Assembly: GCA_964019425.1 (NCBI GenBank)
Contig: OZ025854.1
Coordinates: 487,106 to 551,105 of the forward strand
Source of the DNA: Flectonema sp. DT1601
Lineage: Eukaryota; Euglenozoa; Diplonemea; Diplonemida; Diplonemidae
DNA: 64,000 nucleotides
Direction: 5' to 3'
Of this stretch, positions 11,611-22,533 are shown in pieces. The notes under the pieces were generated by a model. That model was given only the letters and a program-made list of their open reading frames with translations. It was not told where the DNA came from and ran no database searches. How positions within the stretch are numbered: the stretch's first letter is position 1; every line of letters begins with the position of its first letter. The translations under genes and the position numbers were made by a program.

Positions 11611-11905
11611 TTCTCAAATTTTAAATGGAACGTGAACGCAGCTACTCAATTGAACCTCGACGAAGAATCCTAGTTGTAGCTGGTTCACTCCGAAGTTTCC
11701 CTCAGGATAGCTGGAACCATAAAAGGAGTTACGCCAGGTAAAGCGAATGATTGGAGGCATTGGGGATATCGTTTCCTCGACCTATTCTCAAACTTTAAAT
11801 GGGCGTGAACGCGGGGTTGCTTAATTGAACCCCGACGAAGAATCCTGGTTCCAAGTGGGCCACTTCTGGTAAGCAGGACTGGCGATTCGGATGAGCCGAG
11901 AGCTG
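11611..11905 (+). rRNA. Partial LSU (25S/28S-type) rRNA fragment with internal tandem duplication
   Basis: The stretch 11676-11905 matches conserved eukaryotic LSU rRNA of the central domain. It contains GTAGCTGGTTCACTCCGAAG (11676-11695), TTTCCCTCAGGATAGCTGG (11696-11714), GTAAAGCGAATGATTGGAGG (11738-11757), CCTATTCTCAAACTTTAAAT (11781-11800) and GTGGGCCACTTCTGGTAAGC (11856-11875). The order and spacing fit the real molecule. The first 65 bases (11611-11675) repeat 11785-11850 imperfectly, so a unit of about 174 bp is tandemly duplicated with the left copy truncated. Nothing rRNA-like was seen outside these limits. This is most likely a displaced rDNA fragment or pseudogene; a functional fragmented rRNA piece is less likely. 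Confidence 0.88.
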
Positions 11906-12751
11906 AGAATTGAAAGTTGAGTTATGTTTGAAAAACTGTTTTTTTGGTTTCTCTTTTTGAAACTCTCAAAGAAATTATTACTTCACGATTGTCTTATTAT
12001 TTATGTTTTTTAAAACTTTGAAATATGATATGAACTACAATTTTGCAGCAGAGGGGTTCGATGTCTTTATTTTACTGTTTTTCTCAATTGAGAGATTGAC
12101 ACCCCTTGCATAGAAACATGAAGGTAAAGGTTGTCGGTAGTGGCAGCTCTTACGACATGGGAAACGGGGAAAGAAAAAATAAAAAAATTGTTGTTTAGTT
12201 CATTTTGTTCTGTTCTGGAAAGAAAATTCATCATAATCAGAGAGGGGAAAACTTCATTCCTTCGACGATTTTAGTTATTTTTTTTTTTTCTTCTTCGCTT
12301 CATCTAGCTTCGCGTGCTGTGTTTAGTATCTGACTCTTGACTGGACTCATTTTCCCACTTGAGGTATATTATTTTACTGTCTCAAGTCAGTGAGATGTGC
12401 GTTTCGAAAGAGAGGCAATTTATTAATTTTTTTTTTTTCAAGAAAGTATTTCTTTCTCACCATCGTCATCATCATCGAGATGCTGAAAATCGTTTTTGTA
12501 ATCTTCAGTTGGCAGGCAAGTTGTCTAATTTCCGGTAGAATTAAGCAATCTTCCTGTTGTTTTACTTACAAAAAAAAAAAAAAAAAAAAGGAAGGAAGAG
12601 ACACAGGCACACGTTATCAAAGTTTTTTTTTTTTTTTTTTTTTTTGAAAGAGAGGTTACAGAGTTGATCAAAAAAAATCAACTGTTGTTTTCTTACATTT
12701 TGTTCAATTTTCGAAAACTATTGATAAGGCTGGCCAAGCCCTCAACTCATT

Positions 12752-12783
<32 letters not shown>

Positions 12784-12828
12784 TGTTATTATTATCTTAC
12801 ACAGCGTTTATTGCTTTCTTTGAAGAAA
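11906..12828. other. Intergenic spacer
   Basis: No gene or convincing RNA is seen in this 0.9-kb stretch. It contains long A and T runs (for example 12570-12589 and 12622-12645). A YAG at 12803-12804, in the context TCTTACACAG, lies 24 nt before the next start codon and is a candidate splice acceptor. Confidence 0.55.
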
Positions 12829-13752
12829 ATGATGGTAATTCAAGTTTTCGTAGAATTCCCGAATGGTAGCTGCTTCTGCACGGAGATAAAACCTAAAGAT
12901 AACGGTTTCGACTTGAAGAGCAAAGTAGCTAAAGAAAGCGGAACGTCGGTAGGTTATTTAGATTTATATTTTGAGGGTGAAGTGATATCGGATAGCGAAA
13001 CTCTAATGAAATACGGTATTGAAAGTGAATCAGAAATAACAGCTTCAGTTTCAAAGTTAGGAACAGCGATGTCAGTATTACACAAAGCAAAGTTACCAGT
13101 CACAACCGATGCACTTATTGACGAAGCAAGACGAGGAGGGAGATATGTTCCTTCATTCATTGATGCGGGTATCGATCCGAATTCGTTCGGAGAAAGTCAA
13201 AAAACCACAGCGTTGATAGCAGCCTCTCTTCAGGGTCACTCGGATACAATATCGCTACTAATAGATAGCGGTGCGTGTCCTGACGTCTCTCCTCCTGTTG
13301 GATTTGTTGCCTTGGTCAATGCCGCAGGTGCTCAACAAACTAAGGCAGTTAAAACTCTAATTCAAAAAGGCGCTGATGTCAATGCTGCTTCCAGTTCTGG
13401 TTACACTGCGTTGATAAACTCGATTTACAGCAATAATACGGAAATCGCTGCTATGCTTTGCTTACACGGAGCTGATGTAAACCTAACCACAAAGAGGGGA
13501 GTCACTCCGATTATGGCTGCTGTTCAGGTGGGGAATTTTGATGTCATAAAAATGCTGATGGAAGCTACTCCTCCCCCAGATCTTAAGGCTATTGATGACG
13601 CTGGTGATGATGTGTTTGTGTATGCTCGTGATTCTGATGATGACAGAATTGAAATGGCGCTCAATAACAATTTTGATTTTGATGTCGTTTCCGTAGATTC
13701 GTCTGAAATAGGTGATTCCCTTCCTCTCCTTGTTCCTCTATTCGATAGCTAA
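12829..13752 (+). CDS. Ubiquitin-like plus ankyrin-repeat protein
   Basis: The start is set at the tandem ATG at 12829/12832. The frame is open further upstream but reads only homopolymer sequence there, and a candidate acceptor (AG 12803-12804) lies between. The 307-residue protein begins with a ubiquitin-like fold (about residues 3-75): IQVFVEFPNG, DLYFEGEVISDSETLMKYGI, then a terminal strand. About four ankyrin repeats follow (residues 125-260), including TALIAASLQGHSDTISLLID, ADVNAASSSGYTALINSI and ADVNLTTKRGVTPIMAAVQ. The C-terminus is acidic (DDAGDDVFVYARDSDDD). The combination suggests an adaptor, possibly linked to ubiquitin receptors, but the ubiquitin-like part lacks a terminal di-glycine. 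The cellular role is unknown. Confidence 0.8.
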   Translation: MMVIQVFVEFPNGSCFCTEIKPKDNGFDLKSKVAKESGTSVGYLDLYFEGEVISDSETLMKYGIESESEITASVSKLGTAMSVLHKAKLPVTTDALIDEARRGGRYVPSFIDAGIDPNSFGESQKTTALIAASLQGHSDTISLLIDSGACPDVSPPVGFVALVNAAGAQQTKAVKTLIQKGADVNAASSSGYTALINSIYSNNTEIAAMLCLHGADVNLTTKRGVTPIMAAVQVGNFDVIKMLMEATPPPDLKAIDDAGDDVFVYARDSDDDRIEMALNNNFDFDVVSVDSSEIGDSLPLLVPLFDS

Positions 13753-14368
13753 TTAATAAACAGGTCTAAATAAATTATATAAATATAAATACAAACATAA
13801 ATACAAATATAAATATACTTTTTTTTTTTTTTTTTTTTTTTAATATCTCTCCTTTTCTTTTTTTCTTTCCTTTGTCATTATCTTGTTTTTGTGGGTTAGC
13901 AGCTTTCTTTTTCTCTTTTTTCTATTTACAAATTAATATCCACTTTTTATAAAAGAATTTTTTTTTTTTTTTTTTTTGGCTGTTTGCAATGTTTTGTTCC
14001 GTCCTTTTCTTTCATATTGCCACTGCATGAGTGATCTACTCAAAATCACTCTTATCAGACAATGCAGCTTTAGATTTGTGTCGAATTCCAATCAACCACC
14101 GGAGGTGCTGCCGAGGCTCCTTTTTTTGTCACCTTCATTTGGTCCTATTTTTACACGTCAGTTTTAAGGTGGAAATTTGTTGTTTAGGCGGATGGCAGCC
14201 ACCGTTTTTTTTTTTTTTTTTTTTTTGAAATCCATTTCCCACCGTAGTCACTGACTAAGCTCCTTGATGTTTGTTTTTTTTTTTTTTTTTTTTTATAGGA
14301 AAAAATAATTAAAATTTTTTAAAAAAAAGAAAAAAAATGTTAGTAGTTAGTAGTTTTTTTATATTCAA

Positions 14369-14400
14369 TTTTTTTTACAGTTTTAAAACTGTAAAAAAAA
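14369..14400. repeat. 32-base perfect palindrome
   Basis: Sixteen-base arms without a loop: T8, ACAGTTTT, AAAACTGT, A8. It could form a cruciform or RNA hairpin. Half of each arm is homopolymer, so chance or slippage contributes. Confidence 0.8.
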
Positions 14401-15567
14401 AAGAAAACAGAGACAACTTTCAATTACTCCGGTGCGATGCTTCGCATTGCAGAAAACACTGTTTCAAGTCCGTTCCCTTGACTGCTGTTTCGCCAGATAG
14501 TAGAGGGACAAAGAAGGAATCTCGTTGGTCTATTCATGCGCGTCTTTAATTAGAAGACGCGGACCTTCAGAGAATCACAGTTACTCCCTCCGCTTGATCT
14601 GATCTCCAAGCGTTGACATTCATGGCACTGGGCAGAAATCACACGTTATTCGCTCCTGTGATTTGTTGTAAAAAAAGTATGAAGTTGATTTTTTCCCCCT
14701 CCGATCCTTCCCTTCCTTTTCTACACGTATTCTACACTCGTTCTTTCCAACCCAATCAAAAGCATGACACTATTATTTAAATTGCTTTTTTTTTGGAATT
14801 CTTTTTTTTGCGACTAGCAATAGTAACGTTATCGTTATTTTTGTTTTTCTTCTTCTTCTTCTTCTTCCTTCTTCTTTTTTTTTTTTTTGTTTTGTTTTTG
14901 TTTGCAGCAGAAAACACGCAATAAAATTCTTTTCAAATCTGGTGTGGTGTGTATCCTACGTTGGTATTCTTTAGTGTTAATTTTCTTGGTGTTGATGCTG
15001 CATATTTTGTCAAGAGCCTTTTTTTTTTTTCTTCTTTTTTTTTTCCTCTCACTCTTTTTTTTTTTCAAAACATAACCCATATTATAAAATTCTAAATATG
15101 TTAACTCGTTGTGAAAATTAACTTTTTTCTCTTTTTGCGGTTAAAGTTAAAAATTCAAATTCGGTTCTGAAAATGTATGTGATGTTAGGTAAGTAAGCTG
15201 GTATGTGTGTGGATTCTTTGTCTTTTTTTTATGCTACTTTACGCTTAGTGAACCAGCAATGTGTGTTAGCTTTTCTAAAGCAAGCACAGGCTGTAAGCAA
15301 GGACCACATGATTGTTAGGTTATGCCGTGCGTGAAATTTCTGTTCGTTGTGTCCAAACTCCCACATGGTCGTATGTTGTTGAAATTAAGCCTGAAAGGAC
15401 TCCCCTCCCAATCAAAACAGTTTTACCCCTAATCACCTTACCCATGATTGCCGTTAAAAAAAATAATAACATTACGTTTTCCCATTGTTCACGCTAACCT
15501 ACTGCTTTTGTAAGTTGGAAGTGATTTGGTTTTGTTTCTCTTTTTTTTCATACCTCCCTTTGCATGG

Positions 15568-15602
<35 letters not shown>

Positions 15603-15701
15603 AAGCTCTTTTTTATGTAAGGGTATCACGATTATTTACTTATTGTGGTGACTCTTGCAGTTGCTGATTTTGAAGTTTTTTGTTCTCTTCATTTTCGTTT
15701 A

Positions 15702-15727
15702 GTCTGTACATGTCAGAATGTACAGAC
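15702..15727. repeat. Perfect hairpin, 10-bp arms
   Basis: GTCTGTACAT and ATGTACAGAC are separated by the 6-base loop GTCAGA. The arms are mixed sequence, not homopolymer. Confidence 0.8.
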
Positions 15728-16895
15728 ATATTTTTTTGGTTTATCACAGTTTTTTATAATTTTTTTTAATTTAATAATTTTTTCCTAAGACTAAAAAAAA
15801 AAAAAAAGAAAAAAAGAAAAGAGGTTGCTAATTAATTAGAGTGTGAGAATATAATATTTCATTTTTTTTTTCTTTTTTTTTTTTTTTTTCCCCCTCATTT
15901 TTAATTTGGTGATCCCTTCCCGTTTCTCTTTTAGTTTCAATTTTAACTGATTTTCGGTGACAAATTGAATTTACTGAAAACAAAATATGAACGTTCTCTC
16001 TCTCCTCTATTATTTATCAATTTTTTTTTTTAATTTATTTTTTTTTATATATCGCTGTCGTCTATCAATTCTTGTTATGAATAAAAATCATAATCATTAG
16101 GACTCTAGCAGCGACAAGTTCTTCAGGGTTGAAATAGTAAGAAGAATGCAGCAGATTGTTGTGTTCAGCGTACGTTCATTTTTAGTATTGGGTGATCTGA
16201 TGCAAGGATGACAAAAAGAACTTTTTGCTCTCTCCAGAGAGAATCGAAAGAGGAAAAGAACAAAAAAAAAAAAGAAAACTAATTTATACGAAATTTATTT
16301 TCTTTTTTTTTTTTTCATGATTAATATTTTTCATTTCATAAGGGAGGGGACCAAAAAAAAACATAAAAACAAAACATAAAAAAGGCAGTGTGTTTTTTCT
16401 GCCTATTTCTTTTACACACAAAAATTGCAAAAATTTATCACGTTATTATTTTTTATTTCTTCTTAATGATGATATTCTTTTTTTTCTCTTTTTTTTTTTT
16501 TACATCCACACTTTTTGTATGGAAGGAAATATAATTGACCCGATAGATCACAGTTCACAATTCCGTTCTCGTTTTTTTTTTTTTTTTTTTGCCCATGCGT
16601 GATTTTTTTCTTCTTTTTTCTCCCTCTTCCTTTTCTCTATAGTTGTGTCGCTGAAACTAAACTAAAAAAAAAAAAATAGCATACTTAGTACATTCAAGGG
16701 TATTTATAAATTAAAACCAAATGACTTCGACTAAGTAATAATACTTTCAAAATGCATAACGGAAAATATCAGAGTCAGGCTCTCCGAATTTACGTTACTT
16801 TGATAAAATTGTTATGCTAATCGCTAACCTTTTTTTTCCCTCCTTCCTTTTTTTATTTTTTTATTTTGTTACATACCATGATACCATATACAATT

Positions 16896-16919
16896 GTGGT
16901 ACCGAAATACTGGTACCAC
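16896..16919. repeat. Perfect hairpin, 8-bp arms
   Basis: GTGGTACC and GGTACCAC are separated by GAAATACT. The GGTACC core is itself palindromic. Confidence 0.7.
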
Positions 16920-17475
16920 CTGCCGTGGGCACAAAAAAAAAAAAAAAAAAAAAAAATTATCACCTACAAAGATTGAGGGTACGGTTCTTGTGTTAAGGTT
17001 TATAAATCTCAAGTTTTATTACGATATCTTTATTTGAGCTTTTTTGATGCATCTTTTTTATTTTTTATTTTTGCACAAGTAACCTTATGATCTCTGGTAG
17101 TTGATGTAGCCTTTTTTTTTTTAATTTTTTTTTTTTTTTAAAAAAAAAACTCTTACCTTAGATTCACTACAGTGAATCAACCGGATGAAAACAAGCACGA
17201 GCCTTTTATTTTATTATTGTTGTTGTGACCTGACGCAAGCTGATACTCTGCTGCAAAAATCACACAATGGTAAGTAAGTGCCTTAGCTAAGTTTGGTTGT
17301 GGTGATTATCATTGGCCTTCTACGTATTTATATGTTTCGTTACTTTAGTTTCTTTTAATTGTCACACAGGTGCTAGTGAGATAATTCAGATGAACAGAAA
17401 CTCAAAACCAGATCTGTTTTTCTCTTTTTTTTTTTTTTTTTTGTGTGTTATCTATTTACATCAGGTGAATAAAAC

Positions 17476-18066
17476 ATGTTTAGATATTTGTTACAGAGAC
17501 AGTTGAAACTCAAAGGAAATCGAACACTGTGTACACAAGCTGATAAGAAATGGGATAACGGACTTCGGGTAATAGAATTCGTTAAAGAAGGTGAACCAGA
17601 AGACGCTTTAGAAATATTAAATAACGAAAACGTAGATTACGAATCTGAAGACCAGTTTGGATCAACTGCTCTAATCCTAAGCGCCAGACGAGGTGATGTC
17701 ATATTATCAAAAGAATTGATTAGGAGAGGAGCAAACATAAACGCTCAAAACCATTTTGGAAGCACTGCTCTGGTATGTGCAGCAACAAACGGACATTTAG
17801 AAATTGTTAGTGAGCTTCTAACAAATGGAGCTGACGTTAACATAAGAACACGTCTTGGTGGGTCAGCTCTTGTTAAGTCGGCTGCATCGGGACAGCTAGC
17901 TGTTTGCAAATTACTACTAGAAGCTGGAGCGGATTCAGATATTAAAACAAAACTCGGAGACTCTATTGAAGGAGTCGCTAAGAAAGCTGGACACCAATCA
18001 GTAGTCGATTGGTATCGCAGTTTAAAACAACAGTCTGAACAAAAAGAATCTGCCGCAGCAGCGTGA
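17476..18066 (+). CDS. Small ankyrin-repeat protein, possibly mitochondrial
   Basis: This 196-residue protein starts at an ATG 12 nt after a T-rich acceptor (AG 17463-17464). Its N-terminus, MFRYLLQRQLKLKGNRTLCT, is basic and amphipathic with no acidic residue in the first 22 or so, like a mitochondrial targeting peptide. Three to four ankyrin repeats cover about residues 30-170, with GSTALILSARRGD, GSTALVCAATNGHLEIVSEL and GGSALVKSAASGQLAVCKLL. The tail is Gln/Glu/Ala rich. It is organised differently from the ubiquitin-like ankyrin protein upstream. It is presumably a binding adaptor; the partner is unknown. Confidence 0.8.
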   Translation: MFRYLLQRQLKLKGNRTLCTQADKKWDNGLRVIEFVKEGEPEDALEILNNENVDYESEDQFGSTALILSARRGDVILSKELIRRGANINAQNHFGSTALVCAATNGHLEIVSELLTNGADVNIRTRLGGSALVKSAASGQLAVCKLLLEAGADSDIKTKLGDSIEGVAKKAGHQSVVDWYRSLKQQSEQKESAAAA

Positions 18067-18172
18067 TATACATCTTTCATTTTTTGAATTGTTGTTTATT
18101 ACTATTACTATTATTATTATTATTTTTTTTTTTTTTAAAAAATCAAATTCTTACAGACTCTTTCCTTTACAA

Positions 18173-18460
18173 ATGTTAACGAATGTCGTTAGAAGGTATT
18201 GCAGCAGTGCGTCATCTTCTCTAAAAGAAGGAGTAGTGGTAAGCTTTATTGGAAGGGCACCTCTCGTAAAACTTGATGAGGGAAGAACAATTACTGTTGA
18301 AGGAGATAATACTTTTGTTATGAGAGACCAGCGTTTGAGAGTCGAAGAGCTTAAAGAAGGCTGGAAAATCCAATCGGTCCTACCATCTGGAAAATCGAAA
18401 GGAGGGCCATCTAATATTCTTTGGAATAATGTGTTCGCAAAACAAGCAAAGAAGCATTAG
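18173..18460 (+). CDS. Small putative mitochondrial protein, unknown function
   Basis: The start is set at the ATG 18173, 17 nt after the acceptor TTCTTACAG (AG 18155-18156); upstream the open frame is homopolymer-coded Ile and Phe. The 95-residue product begins MLTNVVRRYCSSASSSLKEG, a good candidate mitochondrial presequence with Arg, Ser and no acidic residue before the likely cleavage point. The mature part is short, beta-rich by appearance (VVVSFIGRAPLVKLDEGRTI) and ends in a basic tail NNVFAKQAKKH. The family was not recognised. A ribosomal or respiratory-complex subunit would fit the size, but nothing shows this directly. Confidence 0.7.
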   Translation: MLTNVVRRYCSSASSSLKEGVVVSFIGRAPLVKLDEGRTITVEGDNTFVMRDQRLRVEELKEGWKIQSVLPSGKSKGGPSNILWNNVFAKQAKKH

Positions 18461-18542
18461 TCTGGTTGTGTTCATAGACCCTTCCTTGGAAAACTATCTG
18501 GTTGATTTTATTTTTTTTTAAAAAAAAAAAAAAAAACAACCA

Positions 18543-18608
18543 GTGAAGTTATCTGAGTTGAGGCAGGAACTCTTCACCAGCAAGCTGGTATTACAGCCGG
18601 TGCCGGTT
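18543..18608 (+). other. Structured spacer segment (possible RNA structure)
   Basis: GTGAA (18543-18547) pairs with TTCAC (18573-18577). GAGTT (18555-18559) pairs with AACTC (18568-18572), stacked inside it. ACCAG-CAAG-CTGGT (18576-18589) forms a second stem, and CCGG-TG-CCGG follows at 18597-18606. It begins 83 nt after the stop codon. Whether it is a 3'UTR structure, a small RNA or chance is unknown. Confidence 0.35.
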
Positions 18609-18863
18609 CAGAATTCAAAATAAACCACAATCTTATTAGTTGGTGATAAATTAAAAAAAAAAAAAACAGACCTACCTCATCGGGGTAGAACTTTTTAACA
18701 ACTGAAATTGCGAAATGTCGTTTTTTTTATTTTTTATATTTTTTATTTATTTATTATTTATCGTAACGTGAAGTGTTGCATACACCTACTACTACCTGCT
18801 GCATCCATTCAAATTTATTATTTATTTTTTTTTTCCCTCTTTTTTTTGTTTTTTTTTAAAAAC

Positions 18864-19113
18864 AGCTTTACCACTTTATAAACATGATTGGTCAGCGACT
18901 GCGAAAAAAGCAAAAAAAATATGTGTGTTTCGTAAAGGGGTTTTCTGATTTTTAACGAGCAGCGCCAAGCCCTATCTAAAGTGATTCTTTAACCCACCTG
19001 TTATGCTTCACCCCTCAGGAATTACCGAACAGAGATCAATGGCTCAATAATGTGTGTTTTTTAAAAAAAAAAAAAAAAAAACAAGCTTAACCACCTTATA
19101 AACATGGTTAATC
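18864..19113 (+). repeat. Pair of imperfect direct repeats, about 33 nt
   Basis: Both copies (18864-18893 and 19081-19113) follow a T-then-A tract. They share GCTT-ACCAC, TTATAAACATG and a TT before diverging. They are spaced about 217 bp apart, upstream of the kinesin gene. Confidence 0.6.
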
Positions 19114-19219
19114 TTTGCTTTTGGTAAAACACAGGAATTGATTTGTGAATTAATGCTGTTTTATTTATTTCATTTTCACACTCATATTAGTATATAAGAA
19201 ACGACAATAGACTAATAAA

Positions 19220-22176
19220 ATGGCTGAAGAGGAATCAGTCAAAGTCGCTGTCAGAATGCGGCTGTTCAACGGAAGAGAAAAGAACGCTGGGGCGACTCGA
19301 ATCGTGAGGATGCAAAATGAAGATCGCGGAAGTAAAACATACATTATGAACCCTGAAACTAGCGAAGAAAAATCTTTTTCATTCGATTTTTCATTCCAAT
19401 CTCACAGTGAATCTGAACAGGGTATCGGACCTTATGCTACACAAGACACGGTGTTTAATGATCTGGGAAAACCAGTTTTGTATTCAGCTTTGGAAGGAAG
19501 AAATGTCTGTCTATTTGCATATGGTCAAACAGGTGCAGGCAAATCGTTTTCTATGTTGGGGAAAGCGAACCCTCCAGAGATGCAGGGAATCATTCCCAGG
19601 TCATGTCTTGAAATATTTAGACTACGTGATCTTGAAAAAGATGATACGCTAGTTGAATATAATATCCAGATGCAAGTAGTTGAAATCTACTGTGAGCAGA
19701 TTAACGACCTGCTTGACGATAGAAAAAATTGGCCTGTCAACGGACACAAACCGAGATTAACAAAAGACGGATACATAGTAGAGACCATTACGAGACCGTG
19801 TTTTATTTATGAAGATATTGAAAAAAGTTTTAGTTTTGCTGATAAAAATAGATCCGTTGGATCTCACGCTCTCAATCCAGAATCCTCTCGAGCCCACACT
19901 ATATATACTATTGCATATCAGAGAACTAAGAAAACATCTGCAGAAGCAAAACAAAAAGAAACCATCGCCTCAAGAATCAACCTTGTAGATCTCGCTGGTT
20001 CAGAAAGATCAGAGTCTGCAGGAACGTCTGGTCAAATGCTTAAAGAAGGTAATGCAATTAACTTATCATTAACTGCTCTGGGGAGTACAATCAAAGCGTT
20101 ATCTGAAGGAAAAAGACCTAATTTCAGAGATAGCAAGCTAACCTTATTACTACAAGGTTCCATGACTAATGGTAAAGTGATTATGATAGCTGCTGTGTCA
20201 CCCGCGTCAATCTGTTACGATGAGTCAATGTCAACTCTACGATTTGCTGAAAGAATCAAAATGGTTAAAATCAGAGCAAAGAAAAATGTAACTCAAGACC
20301 CAGTCGCTGAAATTAAAAAAGAAATGGAAGAGATGAGAGCCAGAATGCAAGAAGAAATAGAAAATTTAAAAACACAATGTGGTGAAGCCACACCAGAAGG
20401 TAGAGAAGCAGCCGAACAAAAACTAGAAGAACTTCTCACAACTAAAAAAGAAGGTGAAAAACAACTAAAAGAAGACTTTGAGAAAAGACTAAAAGAAATG
20501 TCTGAGACCGAAGATGATCGACGAAAGAAAGCCAACGCTATTAACAAGAACTGGGATGGTGCTTTTCAAGGCGCCTCTGGACTACGACCAGAAGACGTTA
20601 AGGATCCTCATCTACGTAACCTTAACGAAGATCCTCGACTTGCAGAAACTTTGGTTTACATTTTTAAAAAGGACATTACTAAGATCGGTAAGGCTGATAA
20701 ATCTGACCCTCCCAGCATCGAATTCAACGGCATGGGAATTACAAAAGGTCATTGCACAGTAGAGCGAACAGCTGATAACAAATTATTTTTAACCAGCAAT
20801 AGCTCTTCAACTTTTGTAAACGGAAAAACAATCGAAGGAAGGATAGAACTGACACACAACAACCGATTATGGCTTGGTAATAACTATGCCTTTAGAGTAG
20901 TATATCCTGGACAAGAAGAACATGGTGAACAGTTTGAAGCAACACCAGATTACTTATTCGCTGAAGCAGAAAAAGCAGAAGCTGTCCAGCAATGTGCTCC
21001 AGGTATGGATGCAGCATTAGGACATCAGTTGTCAGAAGCTTTAAAGAAAGTTGAACAAGCGAATATTATTGCAAGTGATCTGAGTTGTGAGTGTGCCTTT
21101 GAACCGAAGATAATGACTACTGACACTGGTGAAACAGCTGTGGCTGTCTCTGTTAGTATGCCGCAGGGGTTGTTGGTTTGGCCTTGGGAGAAATTTTCAT
21201 CAAGACTTGTGGAAATGGTAAGAATTTGGCAGCAATTTGAACACTGCAGAGGCAGTGGAGAAACTTTTGAAATGCCGGCAGTGAACGACCCAAACAATCC
21301 TTTTCAGGATTTTGAGGACCAACTGCTTGGTGAATGTCACGTTCTAATCCAATGCCTCGGAAACATGATCGACGCAGATGCTGCAGGAGGTACCTCCATC
21401 CTCAGTCCTACCGCCTGTAGTCAGGGTAAGCTATACACATCAATAAGCCCTCTTGATAAAGAAGGAAAAGAAGGACCTTGGGAAGACGATGAAGATAACG
21501 ATCCTTTTGTTGATTCACCTACAATGCTAATTGATCAAAAGATTCAATGGCTTGTAAAGATTAATAAGATAGAATTTGATGCTGCGGACATGCTCGCGAA
21601 CAGATCCACTTCATGTAAATTTGACAAAGTGTGGGTCAGGTATAAAATATGGCCTAAAGACCCTACCGAGGAATGGAAGTGCACTGAAGCATTCCCTGAC
21701 GTATGTCATTTTATTTTGTTGAATATAATGATGGGTAGCAATTGTCAATAGTTTAATAGGAAGAAAAAAAAAAAAAAAACAGCCATGTCTTAACCCTTCT
21801 TACACTTTCATTCATAAACACGAGCAATTAGTAACAAAAGAGTTCTGCAAACATTTAGAGGGAGGTGCTATAAGGTTCCAAGTTTGGGGAAAAGTATTGG
21901 CGACTGGTGGTTCGGTTGAATCAAACACCAAGTATGTTGTGATTAATAATTTTTTTTTTTTTTTTTTTAAAAAGTATTTTCAATAAATTAAATTTAAATT
22001 CAATAATTTAATTTAAAAAAAAAAAAAAAAAAAACAGAGAACGACAGGCGGAAATTGTCACCCAACTAAAAAAACATTTTCCGGAGGTTGATCCAGCGGG
22101 ACTACCCCAGGGATGGCACGTCGTTCCTTTGTATAAAGATCCTGAAGGGAATCTTCATCACCGGGCTCCGGTTTGA
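19220..22176 (+). CDS. Kinesin-3 family motor with FHA domain, three exons
   Basis: Exons are 19220-21700, 21783-21931 and 22038-22176, giving about 922 residues. The plus-end-directed motor domain (residues 7-355) has the P-loop YGQTGAGKS, switch I NPESSRAHT and switch II LVDLAGSE. A coiled coil follows (about 360-440). An FHA domain (about 475-575: ITKIGKAD, GITKGHCTVER, TFVNGKTIEGR) marks the KIF1/Unc104 kinesin-3 group, which carries vesicles and, in protists, flagellar cargo. A C-terminal conserved region includes the spliced PSYTFIHKHEQLV and IRFQVWGK segments, which resemble the region that follows the FHA in KIF1 and KIF13. Both introns break recognisable sequence, so the model is well supported. 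No PH domain is seen. Confidence 0.92.
21701..21782 (+). other. Cis-spliced intron 1 of kinesin gene
   Basis: 82 nt, begins GTATGT and ends AACAG after a 17-base A run, phase 0. It joins EAFPD to PCLNPSYTF. Confidence 0.85.
21932..22037 (+). other. Cis-spliced intron 2 of kinesin gene
   Basis: 106 nt, begins GTATGTTG and ends AACAG, phase 2. It contains a T17 and an A20 tract. Splicing joins SVESNT to KERQAEIVTQ and opens the frame to the TGA at 22174-22176. Confidence 0.8.
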
Positions 22177-22533
22177 TTCATCGTAGACCTTGTCGTATAT
22201 TGACTGCTGTAACAGAGGCGCTATACTCCGATATTCTGATCGCATCGGTACGGACTTCTTTTTTCATGAGTCGGTTATTGCTTATCACTTTAGCAAAAAA
22301 CGACATGCATACTGTGCCATACCGCCATACCGCGAAGGAAGCAAAAAAAAAAAATGATAAATTGCGATTTAACTACGAATTCTGTTTATATTATTACTAC
22401 ATACTTTTTATATAATTATTTTTTTTTCCATTTTTTTTTTTTTTTTTTTTCCCTTTCTTATATAAAACTCATTGAAATTGTTTTTTTGAGTAAGTACTCA
22501 TCACTTAATTTATTTTTTAAACAGGTTTTACCA
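22177..22533. other. Intergenic spacer
   Basis: Nothing gene-like is seen apart from T and A tracts. A T-rich stretch ends in AACAG (AG 22523-22524), 9 nt before the next ATG. Confidence 0.5.

Larger units (their letters stand above)
13753..17475. other. Long intergenic spacer with palindromes
   Basis: No conserved gene is visible in 3.7 kb. It holds a 32-base gapless palindrome (14369-14400), a CTT microsatellite near 14848-14875, a perfect 10-bp-arm hairpin (15702-15727), a perfect 8-bp-arm hairpin (16896-16919), and 8-bp inverted arms GATTCACT/AGTGAATC (17161-17178). Homopolymer runs are dense. Short open frames are Phe, Leu or Lys rich and not credible. Confidence 0.55.
18461..19219. other. 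Intergenic spacer with structured segment and repeated element
   Basis: No gene is seen. Segment 18543-18608 contains consecutive inverted repeats. A related element of about 33 bases occurs at 18864-18893 and again at 19081-19113. Confidence 0.55.

Noticed and set aside
19020-19045. U6 snRNA-like ACAGAGAT
   Set aside because: Only the short motif matches. The following bases do not fit U6, and no flanking U6 sequence is present.
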